A stretch of 64,000 nt of DNA from Aeromicrobium endophyticum. GTDB lineage: Bacteria > Actinomycetota > Actinomycetes > Propionibacteriales > Nocardioidaceae. Positions 49,717-57,448 of this stretch are shown one piece after another. Under the pieces are notes generated by a model. The model was not told where the DNA came from and made no database searches. It saw only the letters and a list, made by a program, of their open reading frames with translations. Position 1 is the first letter of the stretch, and every line of letters begins with the position of its first letter. A program made the translations under genes and the position numbers. The stretch is from contig NZ_QUBR01000001.1 in NCBI RefSeq assembly GCF_003586285.1, positions 2,045,580 to 2,109,579 of the forward strand, given 5' to 3'.

Positions 49717-50675
49717 GGCGGCTGCTCGTCGGGGTCATGATCCTCGCGATGGCCGCGGTCGGCATCGTCTTCTACGGTGCCAACGGCGCCACCCCCGAGC
49801 CTGCGCCGAGACCCGAGCCCTGCGCCGACCAGCGGCCGCTGCCCGCCGGCACGACCACCCAGACCATCCGGTCGGGCGGGCACACCCGCACCTACCTGAT
49901 GCACGTGCCCCCGGACTACGACGGCACCACCCGTGTCCCGGTCGTGCTGATGTTCCACGGCCTGGGAGGCGACCCGGCGACGGTGCTAGCGGCGACTGGC
50001 ATGGTCGAGCGCGCCGACGCTGACGACACGATCGTGGTGGTCCCGCTCGGACGGGGTGAGCCGGCGCGCTGGAGCTTCCGCCAGCCCGCGAACGACCCGA
50101 CGTCCGACCTGGCCTTCGTGCACGACCTGGTCGGCCACGTCCAGCGCACGGGCTGCACCGACACCTCCCGCCTCTTCGCGGCCGGCTTCTCGAACGGCTC
50201 GGCCCTGACGCTGGCCCTGGCGTGCGACGGCAGCACGAAGTTCGCCGCCTACGCCGCCGTCTCGGGCCCGTACTACGAGCCGCGGTGCGACGACGCCCCG
50301 CCCGCATCGATCATCTACTTCCACGGCATGGCCGACACCACCGTGCCGTTCGGCGGCGCCGACACCGTCATCGGCCGGCTCCCGCCGGTCAACCAGACGA
50401 TGTCGCAGTGGGCGACGCGCGGACGGTGCCCGGCCTCGGGAGCGTTCACGACGGCCGACGACTCGGTGCACCACTTCGCGTGGCGCTCGTGCAAGGGCGG
50501 CACCGATGTGGACATCTACGCCGTGGTCGGTGGCGTGCACGGCTGGCCCGGCGGCGGACCCATGTCGCCCGGACGGGCCTCGCGCACCGAGAACAGCCCG
50601 GTCGACGCCACGGCGTTGCTGTGGAAGTTCTTCCAGCGCCACCCTGCGGCACCTGCGTCCGCAGGTGGACACTAG
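49713..50675 (+). CDS. Secreted polyhydroxybutyrate depolymerase/LpqC-like esterase
   Basis: A 320-residue alpha/beta hydrolase. Residues 1-25 (RRLLVGVMILAMAAVGIVFY) are a signal peptide or anchor. VPVVLMFHGLGGDPATVL is the oxyanion loop, AAGFSNGSALTLAL the GxSxG nucleophile elbow, YFHGMADTTVPFGG the acid and GGVHGWPGG the histidine. Family members cleave polyester or feruloyl esters outside the cell. Start GTG 49713 overlaps the stop of a short upstream ORF. The next gene starts 21 bp later. Confidence 0.87.
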   Translation: MRRLLVGVMILAMAAVGIVFYGANGATPEPAPRPEPCADQRPLPAGTTTQTIRSGGHTRTYLMHVPPDYDGTTRVPVVLMFHGLGGDPATVLAATGMVERADADDTIVVVPLGRGEPARWSFRQPANDPTSDLAFVHDLVGHVQRTGCTDTSRLFAAGFSNGSALTLALACDGSTKFAAYAAVSGPYYEPRCDDAPPASIIYFHGMADTTVPFGGADTVIGRLPPVNQTMSQWATRGRCPASGAFTTADDSVHHFAWRSCKGGTDVDIYAVVGGVHGWPGGGPMSPGRASRTENSPVDATALLWKFFQRHPAAPASAGGH

Positions 50676-50696
50676 AACCATGACGAGAGCGCGCCG

Positions 50697-51473
50697 ATGA
50701 CCAAGCCGATCGAGACCTGGCTGACCGACATGGACGGGGTCCTCGTCCACGAGGACACCGCGATCCCCGGCGCCGCCGAGTTCATCGCGCGCCTGCGTGA
50801 CAGCGGACGCAAGTTCCTCGTGCTGACCAACAACTCGATCTTCACGCCGCGCGACCTGTGCGCGCGGCTGAGGGCGGCCGGCATCGACCTGCCCGAGACG
50901 GCGATCTGGACGTCGGCGCTCGCCACGGCCAAGTTCTTGTCCGAGCAGCGGCCCGACGGCACGGCCTACGTCATCGGCGAGGCCGGCATGACCACGGCGC
51001 TGCACAACGTCGGCTACGTCATGACGAGCCAGGACCCCGAGTACGTCGTGCTCGGCGAGACCCGCACCTACTCGTTCGAGGCCATCACGCGGGCGATCCA
51101 GCTGATCGACAACGGGGCCCGGTTCATCGCCACCAACCCCGATGCCACGGGCCCGTCACCGGCCGGATCGCTGCCGGCGACCGGCTCGGTCGCGGCACTG
51201 ATCACCAAGGCCACCGGTGTCGAGCCGTACTTCGTGGGCAAGCCCAACCCGCTCATGATGCGCAGCGCCCTCAACCAGATCGAGGCCCACTCCGAGACGA
51301 CCGTCATGATCGGCGACCGCATGGACACCGACGTCCTGTCGGGGCTCGAGGCGGGGCTGCGCACCTTCTTGGTGCTGACGGGGTCGACGCCGGCGAGCGC
51401 CGTCGACCGGTTCCCGTTCAGGCCCACCGAGGTGTTCGACTCGATCGCCGACATCGTCCCGCTGGTCACCTGA
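50697..51473 (+). CDS. NagD-like HAD-IIA sugar/nucleotide phosphatase
   Basis: A 258-residue HAD superfamily hydrolase. Motif I is WLTDMDGVL (D11 and D13 are the nucleophile pair), motif II VLTNNS, motif III GKPNPLMMR, and motif IV MIGDRMDTDV. The C2-type cap lies at about residues 70-170. This family dephosphorylates nucleotides or sugar phosphates. It closely follows the esterase gene. Start ATG 50697; a 6-codon ORF from 50680 overlaps it. Confidence 0.92.
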   Translation: MTKPIETWLTDMDGVLVHEDTAIPGAAEFIARLRDSGRKFLVLTNNSIFTPRDLCARLRAAGIDLPETAIWTSALATAKFLSEQRPDGTAYVIGEAGMTTALHNVGYVMTSQDPEYVVLGETRTYSFEAITRAIQLIDNGARFIATNPDATGPSPAGSLPATGSVAALITKATGVEPYFVGKPNPLMMRSALNQIEAHSETTVMIGDRMDTDVLSGLEAGLRTFLVLTGSTPASAVDRFPFRPTEVFDSIADIVPLVT

Positions 51474-51476
51474 ACG

Positions 51477-51490
51477 TTACCCATGGGTAA
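51477..51490. promoter_or_regulatory. Perfect 14-bp palindrome upstream of the epimerase gene
   Basis: TTACCCATGGGTAA lies just after the HAD gene stop in an AT-richer promoter region that also has TATCGT (51512-51517) and TAATCT (51522-51527) as -10 candidates for the gene at 51598. It looks like a repressor operator; the regulator is unknown. Confidence 0.45.
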
Positions 51491-51597
51491 TACGCACGAG
51501 GCGAGGTTTGTTATCGTTTCGTAATCTGCGTGACGGCCCCACCCGGCCCGAGGCAGACCCGGCAGCACATGCCGGGACGTCCACCATGGAGTGAACC

Positions 51598-52503
51598 GTG
51601 AAGATCTTCCTCACGGGTGCGAGCGGGGTCATGGGCCGATCGTCCATCGACGCTCTGCACCGAGCCGGCCACGACGTCGTCGGGCTGGCACGCACCGACG
51701 AGACCGCGCGACAGATCGCCGCCGCCGGTGCCACAGCCAGCTTCGGCGACATCTTCGACCGACCGGCGCTGATCCGAGGCATGCAGGGGTGCGACGCCGT
51801 GGCCAACCTCGCGACCAAGGTGCCCGTGGGCTCGCAGGCGCTGCGACCCGGGTCGCTCCGCAAGATCGACCGCATCAGGCTCCACGGGTCACGCGTGGTG
51901 GCCGAGGCGGCTCGTCGAGCCGGCGTCGGACGCATCATCCAGCAGAGCCTCAGCTTCGTCTACGCCGACCACGGGGACGACTGGATCGACGAGCACAGCC
52001 CCGTCGACGTGACCCGCGCGACCGAGCCCGTCGTCGTGGCCGAGGACAACGTCAAGGCGTTCGCGGCCGACGGCGGCACGTCCGTGAGCCTGCGCTTCGG
52101 CCTGATCACCGGCGACGACCCCAACACGGCCTGGCTGTTCCGCCGGGCGTCCGCAGGCCGATCGATCGGTCTCGGCGACGAGGACTCCTGGATGCACGTC
52201 GTCCACCCCGACGACGTCGGCACCGCGGTGGTGCACGCGCTCTCCGCGCCGGGCGGGGTCTACAACGTCGGCGCCGAGCCCGTGCACCGGCGCGACTACG
52301 TCGACACGATCGCCCTGGCCGCGGGGCGCAAGGCAGGCGGGCACTTCCTGCCGGGGTGGATCCTGCGTCTCGGCGCCGAGAAGCTCGAGATCCTCGTGCG
52401 GTCGCAGCGCGTCAGCTCGCAGCTGTTCAGCGACCGCACGGGCTGGCACCCCAGCCACCCCAAGCTGACCCCGGACTGGTTCGATGACCTCGTCCGCGCC
52501 TGA
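51598..52503 (+). CDS. NAD-dependent epimerase/dehydratase family (atypical SDR)
   Basis: A 301-residue protein, GTG start at 51598. KIFLTGASGVMGRSSIDAL is the NAD(P) loop, FGDIFDRPALIRGMQGCDAV the second Rossmann half. The usual catalytic YxxxK is not clearly kept: the region reads QQSLSFVYADHGDDW and later VVAEDNVKAF, so activity may be altered, as in atypical SDRs. Substrate unknown. The last codons overlap a small downstream ORF (52484). Confidence 0.8.
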   Translation: MKIFLTGASGVMGRSSIDALHRAGHDVVGLARTDETARQIAAAGATASFGDIFDRPALIRGMQGCDAVANLATKVPVGSQALRPGSLRKIDRIRLHGSRVVAEAARRAGVGRIIQQSLSFVYADHGDDWIDEHSPVDVTRATEPVVVAEDNVKAFAADGGTSVSLRFGLITGDDPNTAWLFRRASAGRSIGLGDEDSWMHVVHPDDVGTAVVHALSAPGGVYNVGAEPVHRRDYVDTIALAAGRKAGGHFLPGWILRLGAEKLEILVRSQRVSSQLFSDRTGWHPSHPKLTPDWFDDLVRA

Positions 52504-52660
52504 CCGCGCCGAGCGCGAGCGCCGCCGCAGGGCCGCGGAGCGCCTCGGCGACCTGATGCCCTCCACGACCTCCGACGAGACCGACGAGGGTTGGGGCGAG
52601 CGCGGGACGACGTCGCGCGACGACGAGTACCTGCGCGACGTCCCCCCGCACCACGGCTGA
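52484..52660 (+). CDS. Small conserved-type charged protein
   Basis: A 58-residue protein starting ATG 52484 inside the end of the epimerase gene. It begins SSAPDRAERERRRRAAERLG and ends DDEYLRDVPPHHG. Small proteins with this arginine-rich start and a D/E-x-x-L-R...PPHHG tail recur in actinobacteria, as I recall; function unknown. Codon bias is strong and the overlap suggests translational coupling. Confidence 0.6.
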   Translation: MTSSAPDRAERERRRRAAERLGDLMPSTTSDETDEGWGERGTTSRDDEYLRDVPPHHG

Positions 52661-52681
52661 GGCGTCGGGGCCTGCCGAGAC

Positions 52682-53086
52682 CTACAGGCCCGTCGGTCCG
52701 CCCGGACGCTGCTGGGCTGCCAGCAGCTCACGGATCTCGCGCAGCAGCTGGATGTCCTCGGGCACCGCGACGGGTGCTTCTTCCTTGCCCCGGGCGAGCC
52801 GCTCCTGCACCGTCTTCATGGGCACCACGACGAAGAAGTAGACGACGGCCGCGGTGATCGTGAACGTGATCAGCGCCGTGATGAAGGCGCCGAAGGTGAA
52901 GAACTGGCCGTTGACCTCGACGGTCATGCCCTTGGGCCCGCCGCCGCCGACAAGGCCCAGCAACGGGTTGATGAACGACGAGCCGAAGGCGCCGACCAGC
53001 GCGGTGAAGGCGGTGCCGATGACGACCGCGACCGCGAGGTCGACGATGTTGCCGCGCAGCAGGAAGTCTTTGAATCCCTTGATCAT
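52682..53086 (-). CDS. mscL: Large-conductance mechanosensitive channel MscL
   Basis: A 134-residue channel that opens under membrane stretch to release osmolytes. IKGFKDFLLRGNIVDLAVAVVIGTAF is the N-terminal amphipathic helix plus TM1 (given in adjoining pieces), FGAFITALITFTITAAVVYF is TM2, and the cytoplasmic helix is IQLLREIRELLAAQ. The periplasmic loop is glycine-rich. Length is normal. Confidence 0.95.
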   Translation of the reverse strand: MIKGFKDFLLRGNIVDLAVAVVIGTAFTALVGAFGSSFINPLLGLVGGGGPKGMTVEVNGQFFTFGAFITALITFTITAAVVYFFVVVPMKTVQERLARGKEEAPVAVPEDIQLLREIRELLAAQQRPGGPTGL

Positions 53087-53146
53087 GTGTCCCCCTGAGG
53101 GTGTCGGTGGTGGTGTCTCGACCCTAGCGAGGGTGCCGCCGCACGC

Positions 53147-53746
53147 CTACCTGGACGACGTGATGACCGTCAGCCGGGACGAGAGGCCCGCCTGGGCTAG
53201 CGCGAGCGCGCCCTCCTCGGTCGTGACGACGCCCAGGGCTGCCGAATCGGCCTGCTCGGCGTCGGTGTCGTCCGGGACGGTGACGACCTCGACGCCGCGT
53301 GCGACGACCTCGGCCGGGGTCTCGCCGCCGGGCGCGACGGCGACCACGTCGACCCGGTCGCCGGCCCCGAGAGCGACGGTGTCGGCGCGGTCGACGCGGA
53401 TGGTCGTGAAGACGGCACCGGCGCCGTATCCGTCGAGGGAGCCCGGACCCACCAGCCGGACGTCGGTGAGCGGCTCGCCGGCCCGCATCGGGCCGGCCAC
53501 GCGACGCCCGAGAGCGCGGTGACGGGGGAGCACGTGATCGGCCACCGCTGCCCGAGGGACCTCGACCGTGCTGACGTCGTCGGCGGTCACGACGGCACCG
53601 CTGGCGAGGTCGTGACGGGCGACGAGCATCGTCGTGGTCTGCGGTGACTGCCGGACGGCCGAGAGCGCGGCCAGCACGGCCAGGGCGGCGCAGGCGGCGG
53701 CGAGCAGTCGGCGGTGCTCGTCGGCCAGGCGGCGGAGACGGTCCAT
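53147..53746 (-). CDS. SAF-domain protein (CpaB/RcpC-like)
   Basis: A 199-residue protein with one membrane segment (about residues 14-30: LLAAACAALAVLAALSAV) and an outer SAF domain: VARHDLASGAVVTADDVSTV and ALGRRVAGPMRAGEPLTDV. CpaB-type proteins help assemble Flp pili, but no other pilus gene is present here. In actinobacteria such solitary SAF proteins often lie between mscL and fmdB-like genes, as seen here. Start ATG 53746. Confidence 0.8.
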   Translation of the reverse strand: MDRLRRLADEHRRLLAAACAALAVLAALSAVRQSPQTTTMLVARHDLASGAVVTADDVSTVEVPRAAVADHVLPRHRALGRRVAGPMRAGEPLTDVRLVGPGSLDGYGAGAVFTTIRVDRADTVALGAGDRVDVVAVAPGGETPAEVVARGVEVVTVPDDTDAEQADSAALGVVTTEEGALALAQAGLSSRLTVITSSR

Positions 53747-53798
53747 GCTCGGACTCTAGGAAGGTCCGTGCGTGGTCGCAGCCGACCGTCCACAGGGG

Positions 53799-54137
53799 TC
53801 AGGCGGCGGAGCCCGACCCGCTGCTCGAGGTGGACGTGCTGGGCTTCGCGGGGGTGCTCGACGTCGAGTCGGCCTTGGCGCTGGACGTCGAGGAGCTGCT
53901 GTCGCCCGTCGAGGACGAGCTGGACGAGGACGAGGACGAGGCGGAACCCGACCCGGAGCCCGAACGGCTGTCCGTCTTGTAGAAGCCGGACCCCTTGAAC
54001 ACCACGCCGACGGCGTTGAAGACCTTGCGGAGGTCGCCGCCGCAGGTGGGGCAGACGGTCAGCGCGTCGTCGGTGAAGCTCTGCTGGACCTCCAGCGCTT
54101 CGCCACAGTCCTTGCACTGGTACTGGTACTTCGGCAC
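53799..54137 (-). CDS. FmdB-family zinc ribbon protein with serine-rich tail
   Basis: A 112-residue protein. Residues 1-52 are a zinc ribbon: YQYQCKDCGEALEVQQSF then CPTCGGDLRKVF, with CxxC pairs. The remaining ~55 residues are almost entirely Ser, Gly, Ala, Lys and Thr, a low-complexity tail longer than in most homologues. FmdB proteins are named from a formamidase-regulator operon; their function is unclear. Start GTG 54137 with GGGAGC upstream. Confidence 0.85.
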   Translation of the reverse strand: MPKYQYQCKDCGEALEVQQSFTDDALTVCPTCGGDLRKVFNAVGVVFKGSGFYKTDSRSGSGSGSASSSSSSSSSSTGDSSSSTSSAKADSTSSTPAKPSTSTSSSGSGSAA

Positions 54138-54174
54138 GTCTTGCTCCCGCTCGGTCGATGGTGCGTCACAAGGG

Positions 54175-54180
54175 TACAGT
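54175..54180 (+). promoter_or_regulatory. -10 box upstream of the CNNM gene pair
   Basis: TACAGT lies 10 bp before the GTG at 54191, giving an mRNA with almost no leader that begins with a 26-codon ORF. Confidence 0.4.
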
Positions 54181-54190
54181 TTGCGCCACC

Positions 54191-54271
54191 GTGAACGATC
54201 GCCGTCCTCGACGCCCCCGCGCCGCCGGAGCCCGTCCTCCCGCCGCGCCCGCCCCTGGGGTGTGCCGGTGA
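54191..54271 (+). CDS. 26-codon upstream ORF coupled to the CNNM gene
   Basis: GTG 54191 opens a short Arg/Pro/Ala-rich peptide (MNDRRPRRPRAAG...) whose TGA (54269-54271) overlaps the GTG start of the next gene at 54268 (GTGA). Like the 49657 ORF, it starts close to a -10 box and may exist to deliver ribosomes to the main gene. The product has no known relatives that I recognise. Confidence 0.4.
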   Translation: MNDRRPRRPRAAGARPPAAPAPGVCR

Positions 54272-55641
54272 CCGAGCTGCTCCTGCTGGCCGCTTCGCTG
54301 GTCCTGATGCTCGCGTGCGGGGTCTTCGTCGCCGCCGAGTTCTCGTTCGTCACGGTCGACCGGGCGACGATCGAGCGCGCCGCCGCGAACGGCGACGCGG
54401 GCGCCCAAGGCACGCTGACGGCCCTGCGCTCGCTGTCGACGCAGCTCAGCGGCGCGCAGCTGGGCATCACGATCACCAACCTGGCGATCGGCTACCTCGC
54501 CGAGCCCGCGATCGGCAACCTCCTGCGTGATCCCTTGGCCGACCTCGGCCTCGAGGGCGGGGCGCAGCGCGGGGTGGCCTACGGCATCGCCCTGGTCGTG
54601 AGCACCGTGGTGACGATGCTCGTCGGCGAGCTCGTGCCGAAGAACTTCGCGCTGGCCCTGCCGCAGCGCACGGCGGCGCTGACGCAGCTGCCGCAGCGGG
54701 TGTTCACCAAGGCGATGGCCTGGCCGATCCGGGTGCTCAACGGCCTGGCCAACTCGATCCTGCGCACGCTCGGCGTCGAGCCGCAGGAAGAGCTCCGCTC
54801 GGCGCGGTCGCCGGTCGAGCTGCGGTCGCTGGTGCTGCGCTCGGCCGTCGAGGGCGCGATCGACGACGAGACCGCCGACCTCGTGGCGCGCAGCATCGCT
54901 TTTGGCGACCGCACGGCCGCCGACGTCCGCACGCCGCGCGTGCGGGTGCACTTCCTCGAAGGACGCAGCACGGCCCTCGACGTCATCGAGGCGGCGCGGC
55001 AGACGGGGCACTCCCGGTTCCCGGTGATCGGCCGCACGCCCGACGACGTCCTCGGCATCGTGCACGTCAAGCGCGCGGTGGCCGTCGACGTCGACCGGAG
55101 GCGCTCGGTGCGCATCACCGAGCTGCTCGATCCGGCGACCACCGTGCCCGACAGCATCGAGCTCGACCCGCTGCTGCTGGTGCTGCGCGACCAGGGGCTG
55201 CAGATGGCGATCGTGGTCGACGAGTACGGCGGCACCGACGGCGTCGTGACGCTCGAGGACCTCGTCGAGGAGATCGTGGGCGACATCGCCGACGAGCACG
55301 ACCGCCTGTCGTCGCGCAGCCGGCACCGGCGGGACGGCACGTGGTCGCTGTCGGGCCTGCTGCGCCCCGACGAGGTCGAGGAGCAGACCGGCGTCGCCCT
55401 TCCCGAGAGCGAGAACTACGAGACGATCGCCGGCCTGGTCAACGCCGAGCTCGGACGCATCGGCGAGCGCGGCGACGTGGTCACCCTGTCGCTCGACCGC
55501 ACCCCCGACGACTCCGACGACGACCCGGAGCCGCTCGTCGTCACGCTGACCGTCGAGCGGGTCGAGGGACGTCGCATCGACCGGGTCTCGCTGACGGTCG
55601 ACCCCGTGACGGTCGCGGGGGACGAGGCAGAGCATGAGTGA
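54268..55641 (+). CDS. CNNM/CorC-type hemolysin-like transporter with CBS pair
   Basis: A 457-residue protein. The DUF21/CNNM membrane domain (about residues 1-180) has FVAAEFSFVTVDR, AQLGITITNLAIGYLAEPAI and LVGELVPKNFALALP. Two CBS domains follow (~200-330, including MAIVVDEYGGTDGVVTLEDLVEEIVGDI), then a CorC_HlyC transporter-associated domain (~345-440). CNNM proteins are linked to Mg2+ or Na+ transport. GTG 54268 is chosen since it overlaps the upstream ORF stop. It forms an operon with its paralogue downstream. Confidence 0.92.
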   Translation: MTELLLLAASLVLMLACGVFVAAEFSFVTVDRATIERAAANGDAGAQGTLTALRSLSTQLSGAQLGITITNLAIGYLAEPAIGNLLRDPLADLGLEGGAQRGVAYGIALVVSTVVTMLVGELVPKNFALALPQRTAALTQLPQRVFTKAMAWPIRVLNGLANSILRTLGVEPQEELRSARSPVELRSLVLRSAVEGAIDDETADLVARSIAFGDRTAADVRTPRVRVHFLEGRSTALDVIEAARQTGHSRFPVIGRTPDDVLGIVHVKRAVAVDVDRRRSVRITELLDPATTVPDSIELDPLLLVLRDQGLQMAIVVDEYGGTDGVVTLEDLVEEIVGDIADEHDRLSSRSRHRRDGTWSLSGLLRPDEVEEQTGVALPESENYETIAGLVNAELGRIGERGDVVTLSLDRTPDDSDDDPEPLVVTLTVERVEGRRIDRVSLTVDPVTVAGDEAEHE

Positions 55642-55658
55642 GCACCAGCGAGGTCGAC

Positions 55659-56690
55659 ATGAGTGACTGGTTCGGCGTGCTGCTGACCGTCGTGCTGCTG
55701 GCGCTCAACGCCCTGTTCGTGGCCTCGGAGTTCGCGCTCATCTCGGCGCGCCGAACGCAGCTCGAGCCGCGCATCGCGGCCGGCTCGCGTCCCGCCCGCA
55801 TGGCGATGCGCGCGATCGAGAACATCACGCAGGTCATGGCCGCGGCCCAGCTCGGCATCACGATCTGCTCGCTCGGCCTCGGCGCCGTGGGCGAGCCCGC
55901 GATCGCGCACCTGATGGAGCCGGTGTTCGAGGCGGTCCACGTGCCCGAGGGCCTCGTGCACCCCATCTCGTTCGTGATCGCCATGACGATCGTGGTGGGG
56001 GCGCACGTCGTGCTCGGCGAGATGGTGCCCAAGAACCTCGCGCTGGTGGGGCCCGACCGGGCCGCGCTGGTGCTGGGGCCGTTCATGCTGGGCGTCGTGC
56101 TGGTGCTCAAGCCGTTCGTGCTGCTCCTCAACGGCACGGCCAACCTGATCGTCCGGGCGTTCCGCGTCCAGCCGGTCGAGGAGGTCTCGTCGACGTACAC
56201 GCACGACGAGGTCGCAGGGCTCGTCGAGGAGTCGCGACGCGAGGGCCTGCTCGACGAGGACGAGTACGGGCTGGTGTCGGGGGCCCTCGACTTCTCCGAC
56301 GGCACGGTCGACCGGGTGCTGCTCCCGCGCGACGGCCTGGTCACGATCACCCCGAGCGCAACGCCCGTCGACGTCGAGCGGGCCTGCGCCGAGACGGGGT
56401 TCTCGCGCTTCCCGGTGACCGATGCCGGCGGAGACCTCGCGGGCTACCTGCACATCAAGGACGTGCTCGAGACCGACGAGGTCTCCCGTCACGAGACCAT
56501 CGCCGACAAGTGGGTGCGTCCGCTGGCCACGGTGGCCACCGGCTCGGGGCTCTACGAGGCGCTGCGCACGATGCAGGCCCGCGGCTCGCACATGGCCCGC
56601 GTCGCCGACGCCTCCGGCACGGTGCTGGGGGTCATCATGCTCGAGGACGTGCTCGAAGAGCTCGTCGGCGAGATCCGCAGCGCGCGCTGA
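55659..56690 (+). CDS. CNNM/CBS-domain transporter, second copy
   Basis: A 343-residue paralogue of the preceding gene: DUF21 membrane domain (ASEFALISARRTQLEPRI, AQLGITICSLGLGAVGEPAI, LGEMVPKNLAL) and a CBS pair ending IMLEDVLEELVGEI. It lacks the CorC_HlyC domain, so it is shorter than its partner. ATG 55659 has GAGG seven bases upstream; GTG 55638, overlapping the previous stop, would add seven residues. Paired long and short CNNM genes suggest a heteromeric transporter. Confidence 0.9.
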   Translation: MSDWFGVLLTVVLLALNALFVASEFALISARRTQLEPRIAAGSRPARMAMRAIENITQVMAAAQLGITICSLGLGAVGEPAIAHLMEPVFEAVHVPEGLVHPISFVIAMTIVVGAHVVLGEMVPKNLALVGPDRAALVLGPFMLGVVLVLKPFVLLLNGTANLIVRAFRVQPVEEVSSTYTHDEVAGLVEESRREGLLDEDEYGLVSGALDFSDGTVDRVLLPRDGLVTITPSATPVDVERACAETGFSRFPVTDAGGDLAGYLHIKDVLETDEVSRHETIADKWVRPLATVATGSGLYEALRTMQARGSHMARVADASGTVLGVIMLEDVLEELVGEIRSAR

Positions 56691-56696
56691 GGGTTG

Positions 56697-56801
56697 TCAG
56701 GCGGCAGCCCGGCGGCGTCGACCGACGAGCAGGTCCCAGAGCCAGGCGACGACCACGGCCATCACGCCGGTCACCACCACCGTGCGGGTTCGTTGCTTCA
56801 C
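56697..56801 (-). CDS. 34-residue single-span membrane protein (tentative)
   Basis: GTG 56801 opens a 34-codon ORF: KQRTRTVVVTGVMAVVVAW followed by LWDLLVGRRRRAAA, a basic-hydrophobic-basic layout of a single membrane helix. It lies 6 bp from the convergent CNNM stop and 43 bp downstream of the cyclo-ligase gene. Short, so chance is possible, but the sequence pattern is protein-like. Confidence 0.4.
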   Translation of the reverse strand: MKQRTRTVVVTGVMAVVVAWLWDLLVGRRRRAAA

Positions 56802-56844
56802 GTGCCAAGGGTGGCAGCCCGCTCGGGCAGCGTCGGCACCCCCG

Positions 56845-57408
56845 TCAGGACGGGACGCGGAACAGCCCGGAGGGGGCGACGGCCATCTGCACGGGCACGT
56901 CGTGGGGCTCGTGGGGCACCTCGGGCAGCAGCTCGTGCGTGAACACGAGCGCGCACACCGGCGCCGCGACCCCGGCCAGCGCGCGGTCGTAGTAGCCGGC
57001 GCCCCGCCCCAGACGATGCCCGGCGTGGTCGACCGCGAGGGCGGGCACGATGACGAGCGAGCACGTGGCGAGGGCATCGGCTCCGAGGTGAGGCCCGGCG
57101 GGCTCGGGGATGCCGAGGGCGGTCGTGACGAGGGCTGCGGTGGGATCGTGCGCGACCCAGTCGAGGGAGTGGTCGGCCAGGCTGATCGGCACGATGACCT
57201 CGACACCTCGGTCGTGCAGCGCGGCGATCAGCGGAGCGGTGCCGGGCTCGGAGGGCATCGAGAGGTAGCAGGCGACGCGTCGGGCGCGGGCGACGAGCGG
57301 CATCGTCAGCACGTGCTGCGCGATCGCGTCGGCGGCCTCGGCGCGCTGGGCCGGCGTGAGGGTGCGACGGCGGGCCAGCAGCTCGTCTCGTTGCCGTGCC
57401 TTCGTCAC
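56845..57408 (-). CDS. 5-formyltetrahydrofolate cyclo-ligase
   Basis: A 187-residue enzyme converting 5-formyl-THF to 5,10-methenyl-THF with ATP. The signature GHRLGRGAGYYDRALA (the ATP/Mg loop) is intact, and the N-terminal AQRDELLARRRTLTP-like helix precedes a CYLSMPSEPGT strand. Length is normal. Start GTG 57408. It diverges from the UGPase gene. Confidence 0.92.
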   Translation of the reverse strand: MTKARQRDELLARRRTLTPAQRAEAADAIAQHVLTMPLVARARRVACYLSMPSEPGTAPLIAALHDRGVEVIVPISLADHSLDWVAHDPTAALVTTALGIPEPAGPHLGADALATCSLVIVPALAVDHAGHRLGRGAGYYDRALAGVAAPVCALVFTHELLPEVPHEPHDVPVQMAVAPSGLFRVPS

Positions 57409-57448
57409 GACCTGACGCTAGCCTATGGCGACGACAGAGGGAGGACCC

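Noticed and set aside
50680..50700. 6-codon ORF overlapping the HAD gene start
   Set aside because: Too short to separate from chance, and no good -10 box lies before it.
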